25,619 nt of DNA from a virus, in the IMG/VR virus record IMGVR_UViG_3300022538_000287, positions 1 through 25,619 of that record; one strand, written 5' to 3'. Shown here piece by piece: positions 21,201 through 25,619 of the stretch (positions are counted from its first letter, which is position 1; each line of letters begins with the position of its first letter). The position numbers and the translations under genes were made by a program. The notes under the pieces were generated by a model. The model did no database searches. It was given only the letters and a program-made list of their open reading frames with translations, and was not told where the DNA came from.

Positions 21201-24030
21201 TAATTCTTTGGATAAGTGGCTCATAGTAGAACACCTTTAATGCCCTAGCTTCATAAGCCTTGGCAGCAGCAAATGGGTCTTCCCTTAATCCAATCGTCTG
21301 TCCCAACCGCCTTTGGAGATATGGATTAAACACTGTTTTGGGAGTTATAAAATCAAGTGCCTTGATAAGTTCGGGGTCTATTGGATGCTTACCTTTGAGT
21401 TGCTGGCTTATCTCTTCCTCAAAGATATGGGTTACATAATTCGTTCTGCGTTTATTCTCTGGTAAATTGAGCCTATCAGCCCAGCTGTCAAAGTATTTCC
21501 TGAACCAAGTAACTGCCCGTTTCTCATCAAAGGTTAATCCAACTTGAGAACCTGGATTTTCTAATTCCCTAAACACTAACCTACGCCTTGCGGGGTCTTT
21601 GCCAACCAGCTTTCCAATTCTATTTAATTCCTTATCAAAAGCCTGATGCTCTTCATAAACTAAAACCTCAGCCTCAAATGCTGGCTTCCAAACTTCCTGC
21701 CTTAATCCCATCTTCTCAAAGACGTGGCGAGTAGGTCTAACCTTCTCTAATATCCCAATCTCTTTAAGGAGTGGTATCTTATCAGCAAACTCTGCGGTGA
21801 TTAAACCTACGCCAGTCGGTATCACTGGGGGTCTACCATATTTGACTTCTAATCTACCAACAGCCTCTATTACTAAATCAGCTTCACCCTGAGTTAGTTG
21901 GTTAATTCTATTCTTGCCAGTCAGGGCTTTCATTAACCTGCGGAGTTGGGGTTTAGTCTTACCCTCCTCAGTCATAATCAGTTTTTCTTTAGCAAGGGTA
22001 TTTATGCTTTCTGTTTGCTCACTGGTAATAGCCCTTTCAGCTATAACTTCAGGTTCTACTGGAGGTTTAGCAACTTCAACTGCTGGGGGTTCTACAATAG
22101 CCCTTACCGCATCCTCTAATCCTTCCATACCAGCCAAGGCTTCTCCCCTCGCCTCTGGTGTAACTGCTTCTTGTGCCTGTTTTAGATACTCCTTGAATTG
22201 AACTAGGGAAGTATTGGTGGGTTCTATCTTCTCGGCAACCACAACTAATTCTGCCCCCTCTTTCATCAAGGCAGCCATCAATGGTGGTGCTTCAGGCACT
22301 TCTGGTATTACAACTGCTTCGGGTTCAGCTATATGTTCCCAAGCCAATGCCTCAGTCTTATCCACAGGCTTAACGGATTCAATGCTTTCCTCTTTTATAA
22401 CCTCTTCAACAACCCTATCAGTAATATCCTGAACTTCCCTGTTATCACCTATCGCATCAAGTGCTTCAATTTTAGCCTGTATATCAGAAGCACCATCAGC
22501 TTTTAATCTATCTACCGTGGCATCAAACTCTGGCTTGACATCAGTAGGTAATTGCCCTGAAACCCTATTAGTGATTGTAGTGAGGACATCAGCGGCACCT
22601 CCCATACCAAAACCCATAATCGCACCAACCATAAATGCCATCTTCATTTCATTGTCCCACTCCACCTCAAGTCCCAGTGCCTGTCTTTCAATAACATTCT
22701 GTATTGCCTCTTCACCACCTTCAGTTAAGGACACGGTAACTATTTTGCCACCAACCCTAACAACCGTAGCTAACCCCCTACCAACTAGATTATTAAGTGT
22801 TCCCGTAGGGTCAGGGAGAAAGGCGGCAAAGAGCTGTATTGCGTTCGTGCCAGTAAGAGCACCAACTCCTTTTGTAAAAGTGCTTTGGGCAGCTTCATCG
22901 GCATCTTCATCAGACCATCCCATAAGTTTCGCTTCATTCCAAACACTGCCAGCCTCAAAAGATGATTCCAATATTGCTCCACTAGCACCAGCAAATATAG
23001 ATGCTATAAGATGAGCCTTCCAAGTTCCTACTCCTACTGCTGCCAATGTTGCTGAGCCAGTGCCAAAGGTCATTAAACTAATCGGTATCATCGCTACTGA
23101 AAAGGGTAATGCCCTTGCTACTACCGTTGACCAAAAGCGTGGGTCTAACAGGGTTTTTAGTGATACATCCCATTCCTCTACTGGAGGAGCAACCCTATGA
23201 AAAGACCTTGCTATCTCTAGTAGATTTCCCCTTAGTGTTTCATTACCAAGCCAACCAGCTACACCTGCTGCCCCAGAAACCAAATCACCATAGCCAGCCG
23301 ATATAGACCTCATCGGCAAAGTATCTAAAAATCCCCAGAGGTAAGGTTCGCTTACCTCCTCCCATTTTGCCCGCCACCCCTCAGCATCTAAGTCAAGTTT
23401 AGATAACTCAATAATCTTTTTAATTTCATCTTCGGGGACACCACCTATTTGGAGTATTTCACGCTTACGCTTATCCGACATTCCATAGATGGTTTCTAAA
23501 TCTCGCCGAGTAAAGCCTATATATTGTAATAGCCTATCACTGGCGATGGTTCTAGGCATTGCCTTTATATCCCCCAGAAAACTCTCCCAATCAGTTTCAA
23601 CATATTCAATGAATTCTTCGGTAGTCAAGTCGGGGAATACACTTTGCACCATTGCTTCCCGTTCTTCAACCTCAACAAAATATTCCTCGGGTACACCCAG
23701 AGTTCGCAATACAAAATCACGCTCTTCGGGGGTTGCTCTAACATCAAGGTCGTAAAGAAATGCCTCTGGGTCTTCTTGTGCCAAAGAACTTAATTCAACC
23801 ATTTTGGTTGGCAGGTCTTCAGGTTTCAAGGTCGGAAAACTAGGATAAAGCCGAGCAATAAGTGGATATAACTCAGCAGGTTCAAGGGTTGCAGGTTCTA
23901 CCGGAGGTAACTCCTCTACTGGCTCAATAGGGGGGAGTTCCTCTTCGGGAACCGCCAATGGCTCAATCGGAGGCTTCTTACGCCTTCTCTCAATCTCTAG
24001 TATTTCCTTATGTGTTATACCAGTAGTCAT
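18295..24030 (-). CDS. Giant internal virion / ejection-type protein, 1911 residues
   Basis: A single 5.7-kb ORF. Residues 18-52 are a Pro/Glu-rich linker (PPIEP, PPVEP repeats). Residues 300-360 and 463-483 are hydrophobic, Gly/Ala-rich and could insert in membrane; between them EGGEEAIQNVIERQ resembles a motif I have seen in phage internal proteins. A second Pro/Glu region lies near 600-680. The centre (about 750-1400) is helical with further apolar segments (YNLTSVLYTLWLGF, ILMYMLIVGLGYAL). The C-terminal ~500 residues repeat an 'xNPxxxxxM/A' helical unit, ending in two close copies. No catalytic motif recognised. Size and position after the portal match ejection proteins that form a DNA-delivery channel. 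AGGAG precedes the ATG. Confidence 0.7.
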   Translation of the reverse strand: MTTGITHKEILEIERRRKKPPIEPLAVPEEELPPIEPVEELPPVEPATLEPAELYPLIARLYPSFPTLKPEDLPTKMVELSSLAQEDPEAFLYDLDVRATPEERDFVLRTLGVPEEYFVEVEEREAMVQSVFPDLTTEEFIEYVETDWESFLGDIKAMPRTIASDRLLQYIGFTRRDLETIYGMSDKRKREILQIGGVPEDEIKKIIELSKLDLDAEGWRAKWEEVSEPYLWGFLDTLPMRSISAGYGDLVSGAAGVAGWLGNETLRGNLLEIARSFHRVAPPVEEWDVSLKTLLDPRFWSTVVARALPFSVAMIPISLMTFGTGSATLAAVGVGTWKAHLIASIFAGASGAILESSFEAGSVWNEAKLMGWSDEDADEAAQSTFTKGVGALTGTNAIQLFAAFLPDPTGTLNNLVGRGLATVVRVGGKIVTVSLTEGGEEAIQNVIERQALGLEVEWDNEMKMAFMVGAIMGFGMGGAADVLTTITNRVSGQLPTDVKPEFDATVDRLKADGASDIQAKIEALDAIGDNREVQDITDRVVEEVIKEESIESVKPVDKTEALAWEHIAEPEAVVIPEVPEAPPLMAALMKEGAELVVVAEKIEPTNTSLVQFKEYLKQAQEAVTPEARGEALAGMEGLEDAVRAIVEPPAVEVAKPPVEPEVIAERAITSEQTESINTLAKEKLIMTEEGKTKPQLRRLMKALTGKNRINQLTQGEADLVIEAVGRLEVKYGRPPVIPTGVGLITAEFADKIPLLKEIGILEKVRPTRHVFEKMGLRQEVWKPAFEAEVLVYEEHQAFDKELNRIGKLVGKDPARRRLVFRELENPGSQVGLTFDEKRAVTWFRKYFDSWADRLNLPENKRRTNYVTHIFEEEISQQLKGKHPIDPELIKALDFITPKTVFNPYLQRRLGQTIGLREDPFAAAKAYEARALKVFYYEPLIQRIRVYQKYLPPHSARYLSNFITRITDRPLTIDRELNRTVNEFADRVRGLPGGEAFANSLTRGNPGGMISYNLTSVLYTLWLGFKPTSAIRNLGQHSLIIAEAGPINFAKGLGLRVTPEGRAALKESLVLRSRRGAFIPAIDSSFASKWTDSFREKALWMFRFADKQNVSDAFLAGYAEAKELFPNAPRELWINRGDEVAADTQYLYTKFNSFSMSQNSIGRVFSMLTTWTENWMELMTKWIKVRPSQVFLAYTKETGQAMPVKNWSQTSKAILMYMLIVGLGYALKEKTRLKAWEYTGLTSLSYLADIVGGDFPALQAPGAVADLVVGFVTDDDRRLKTGWNSLKSTFIPSIIKQMNYVATGERDWLTLLLYLEGKDIEIKRLRNKWEKEFEAYPLFKDDEGIYDPDLKFEYLKAHPQQIGWSDAKIRNQWRIDNPKIEAKMFIVGQFTVLSSDEARAEVLRLIEEHKIDTELIDGYEKVFGIDTKPELQKFQNRLGELEKLVVAEPAEYFTISNFLTEVNNYVRIQGRSKVERDGHALAIEALHAQDLWEPYYNLEEDDARLLWRQQFPDVEALLYLFGKVSSFKNPKSAEILLGLMKKYDIPPEAIRAFLDDPSRYDELFTQKFELEQKWFDQTTEYENFGNTEAPNYIEDAELRKEARAKFKEDNPNWVADMRRIEAIDNDASDEIMEKWVDRGKTIDEFGAGSSQAKVWLLDNPEAHKWALDNKLLTDDGSDWNEDVLRINVELDRLAEASEEYRKLNYKKNALQIDFPEGQIDNYIDWYMTERKDYEDDWFLMENPEFYQAMVDKEIIQEKDFSKVPTREVYAKYLGYLKEKKVKPDDWEDVNKTDLWYEDDWYLIEHPDIYEEVYLGFQGNKPRDFSKVPTRDIFAKYLEYVKLPTGKRRLDYRYENPSLDAWMVLKFGLVPAAEQKRRAELTPTEEFLEDVTKAEAEFDEAMRELEELLKGLR
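18511..18834 (-). repeat. Tandem C-terminal repeats in the giant protein
   Basis: Two ~45-residue units, residues 1733-1776 (18703-18834) and 1796-1840 (18511-18645), share EDDWxLxExPxxY, DFSKVPTRxxxAKYLxYxK. More distant copies of the ENP/DNP-containing part occur earlier (DNPEAHKWALDNKLL, DNPNWVADMRRIEA) and later (ENPSLDAWMVLKFGL). The codons of the two best copies differ, so this is an old duplication kept at the protein level. Confidence 0.65.
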
Positions 24031-24038
24031 TTAATCTC

Positions 24039-24194
24039 CTACTTTTTTCGTAGTAACCTTCTACCTAACGGTAGTAACTTGGGAAATCGCAACCTTAATC
24101 CCTCCAACCTTTGTCTTATTGGGGTAATGGGCGTTGGAGGTGTTAGTAGTTTTCTCATCCTTTCCTGATGTTCTTCGTATGTGAATTTAGGCAT
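24039..24194 (-). CDS. Small basic protein, 51 residues
   Basis: Reads MPKFTYEEHQERMRKLLTPP, then a Pro-rich turn and a basic, Leu-rich end (LRLRFPKLLPLGRRLLRKK). GGAGG lies 6 nt before the ATG and the stop is 8 nt before the giant gene's start codon, inside its ribosome-site region, so the two are likely coupled. It overlaps the end of the 86-residue gene by 8 nt. No family recognised; the basic amphipathic tail could bind nucleic acid or membrane. It is one of several very small genes in the block between portal and ejection protein. Confidence 0.72.
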   Translation of the reverse strand: MPKFTYEEHQERMRKLLTPPTPITPIRQRLEGLRLRFPKLLPLGRRLLRKK

Positions 24195-24447
24195 TGCTTT
24201 CCTCCAAATATGTAATCCGCCTAATCATTTTCTTAGGGATTGTTGAAATGTGTCGTTGGTCTTCAGACTGCCCTGCATATTGGAATCTATCAGTGGCTAC
24301 AATAATCACAGACTTGTTCTTTTCAATTAAGTGCCCAACTGTCTTTACAATTATCGGATTGTGAATGTCTTTGTTGTCTTTATCATAGTAACCAGAATTA
24401 AAACCAGCATCATCCCATTCCACGCAAACAATCTTTTTGCTTTTCAT
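24187..24447 (-). CDS. Hypothetical phage protein, 86 residues
   Basis: Begins MKSKKIVCVEWDDAGFNSGY and ends RHISTIPKKMIRRITYLEE. Compact alpha/beta protein with no Cys pair or membrane segment; the IVCVEWDDA...GYYDK and RHISTIPKKMI segments are a pattern I associate with small phage proteins next to portal genes, without known function. The ATG shares one base with the portal stop (TAATG), so it is translated together with the portal. Lysine-rich ends and conserved-looking aromatic residues suggest a protein or nucleic-acid contact; that is inference. Confidence 0.7.
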   Translation of the reverse strand: MKSKKIVCVEWDDAGFNSGYYDKDNKDIHNPIIVKTVGHLIEKNKSVIIVATDRFQYAGQSEDQRHISTIPKKMIRRITYLEESNA

Positions 24448-25619
24448 TATGCACCCTCCCTTGGTGTGGCTTCTAATTCAGCCGCTTTTTGTGCCGATGT
24501 CTTTTCGTCACCAATGCCCAGTGTTGGTATTGCTGCCTGAACCTGTGTCGGTTCTCTGGCGGGTTCTGCTTCTGGCACTTCACCCCTCAATACTGCCTGT
24601 AACTCCATTCCCATTTGAGCTGATGCTAACTCTGCCTCGTAATCCCTGCCTTCTTCTACTAAACTTCTAATAACCCTATCGGCCTTGATTGCAGGGAATA
24701 ACCTTTCAGCATCTTCTACATCAAGCTGTCTCTGCTCACCGTCTGGGTCTTCTAGTTGTAAAATGGTCTCACGCTTTGTCTTATTGGAAATCAAATTCCC
24801 AGCGGCAGAGGCTATTGAGTATCGGGCTATATCTTCTTTAGGTGATTTAATGAAGTATTTATATTCAGTAGAGTATTCACCATCCAGCTTTGAGGTCTGG
24901 AAAGTTCTCTTGTGTCCGTGAGGTCCCAGCTCAACGCTACCACCAATCTGTATAACCTGCTTAGTGAACATCTCGGCTAGAGACTCGTTCATTAAAGACT
25001 TATTTACCAACCTGGGAAGCAATACCTGCCCTCTGGTTTCGCCCATCTCAATTAAAGCTACAGCCGAGAACGGCTGCTTTGGGTCGCCTATATCTATATT
25101 GGTTAAAGAACCTTCCTGTATAGCTTTCTCTAATATATTATAGGCCCTATCAAAGGATGCCCTTATATCGCCATATTGTATCGGCTCTATCTTCTCTTCT
25201 GGCTCTATCACAGTAGCTGCCTCAGAATCCATTATATCTTTATATTCAGCCCCTTGCCTAGTAGCAGCACCCTTTAATTTTTGTACTATCGGAGGCTTAA
25301 CAGATTTCAGGTTTAATGTTTGGGATATACTTATAACCCTATTTAGTTCAGGAATCAAATCTCTAATAAGAAAGAATATGGACTCTCCTTCATATTGGGC
25401 ACTCATATCATCTAATAGTATCGCCCCATATCCTAATGGAACAACCTGAACAGACACAGGACAAAACTCAAAGGCGTGTTCCTGCTCGTAAACTATCTTC
25501 TTGTCAACATAAACAATATTCCCTTCTGTATCCCAAACATCCCAAACCTCCGCATCTTTACCTGAAATAGTAAACCCGCTTTCCATTGCCCAGGGTTGGC
25601 TTTCAATATCATCTTTGAG
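24447..25619 (-). CDS. Portal protein, 5' end beyond the window
   Basis: 390 residues are visible and the frame stays open to the right edge, so the true start lies outside; an internal Met at 25584-25586 is not the start. The sequence has the portal pattern: a beta-rich wing (GFTISGKDAEVWDVWDTEG, FEFCPVSVQVVPLGYGA), then the long helical stem-crown region (GESIFFLIRDLIPELNRVI, ALIEMGETRGQVLLPRLVN) and an acidic, Ala/Pro-rich C-terminal tail (GEVPEAEPAREPTQVQAA). A dodecameric portal forms the DNA entry vertex and terminase docking site. Identification rests on pattern plus its place at the head of the scaffold-capsid block; the terminase gene is presumably further right. Confidence 0.8.
   Translation of the reverse strand, partial: LKDDIESQPWAMESGFTISGKDAEVWDVWDTEGNIVYVDKKIVYEQEHAFEFCPVSVQVVPLGYGAILLDDMSAQYEGESIFFLIRDLIPELNRVISISQTLNLKSVKPPIVQKLKGAATRQGAEYKDIMDSEAATVIEPEEKIEPIQYGDIRASFDRAYNILEKAIQEGSLTNIDIGDPKQPFSAVALIEMGETRGQVLLPRLVNKSLMNESLAEMFTKQVIQIGGSVELGPHGHKRTFQTSKLDGEYSTEYKYFIKSPKEDIARYSIASAAGNLISNKTKRETILQLEDPDGEQRQLDVEDAERLFPAIKADRVIRSLVEEGRDYEAELASAQMGMELQAVLRGEVPEAEPAREPTQVQAAIPTLGIGDEKTSAQKAAELEATPREGA

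Noticed and set aside
22517-23014. 165-codon plus-strand reading frame inside the giant gene
   Set aside because: Shadow of the antisense strand; Ser/Pro/Ala-rich with no recognisable motif or ribosome site.
1-25619. CRISPR arrays, tRNA or rRNA genes, insertion sequences, attachment sites, integrase
   Set aside because: No regularly spaced repeats, cloverleaf patterns, terminal inverted repeats with a transposase, or recombinase motifs were seen on reading both strands.

Overview
This window looks like the late (virion) half of an uncultivated tailed bacteriophage genome (Caudoviricetes), or a prophage of the same kind. Genes are short, tightly packed and almost all on the minus strand. Start and stop codons are often shared (TAATG, ATGA, GTGA). 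The landmarks are a portal protein (cut by the right edge), a coiled-coil scaffold, an HK97-fold-like major capsid protein, an adaptor-like protein and a tail hub/fibre set. I see no tape-measure protein, and a 1911-residue ejection-type protein follows the portal, which favours a short-tailed (podovirus-like) particle. The host is not certain. The class III prepilin at the left end resembles Chloroflexota/Dehalococcoidia pilins to my eye, and two radical SAM enzymes fit an anaerobic host; both points are inference.

Read in the direction of transcription (right to left): portal; two small proteins; the giant protein; a YezD-like small protein that contains a perfect sigma-70 promoter; a strong intrinsic terminator; scaffold; capsid; FmdB-type zinc ribbon; a lectin-like virion protein; a small virion protein; two tandem paralogous virion proteins, each preceded by the same structured RNA leader; then an accessory block. 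That block opens with a Rossmann-like protein resembling GT-42/DUF115 folds and continues through three small genes into cupin, NeuB-like synthase, HAD phosphatase, SPASM radical SAM, a CMP-sugar synthetase fused to a methyltransferase, and a B12-type radical SAM protein. Every sugar gene overlaps the next, so the set is one transcriptional and translational unit embedded among structural genes. It most simply encodes synthesis and activation of a nonulosonic (sialic-like) acid or a related sugar, perhaps to decorate the virion or the infected cell.

The left third holds a small basic protein, an opposite-strand HNH endonuclease with its own promoter, a second zinc ribbon, the adaptor, an 818-residue hub-propeller protein, a fibre-like protein, several small virion proteins, a two-helix membrane protein and the prepilin under its own promoter.

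The most unusual observations are: (1) the HNH gene appears to have landed in the 3' end of the small basic gene, bringing a divergent replacement 3' end and leaving the displaced original end on its far side; (2) two paralogous leaders share a pseudoknot-like fold with compensatory changes; (3) the sialic-acid-like cluster, with its synthetase-methyltransferase fusion and shortened NeuB; (4) a consensus promoter followed about 200 nt later by an intrinsic terminator just before the scaffold-capsid genes. No tRNA, rRNA, CRISPR array or insertion sequence was seen, and no stretch over 300 bases lacks a gene.
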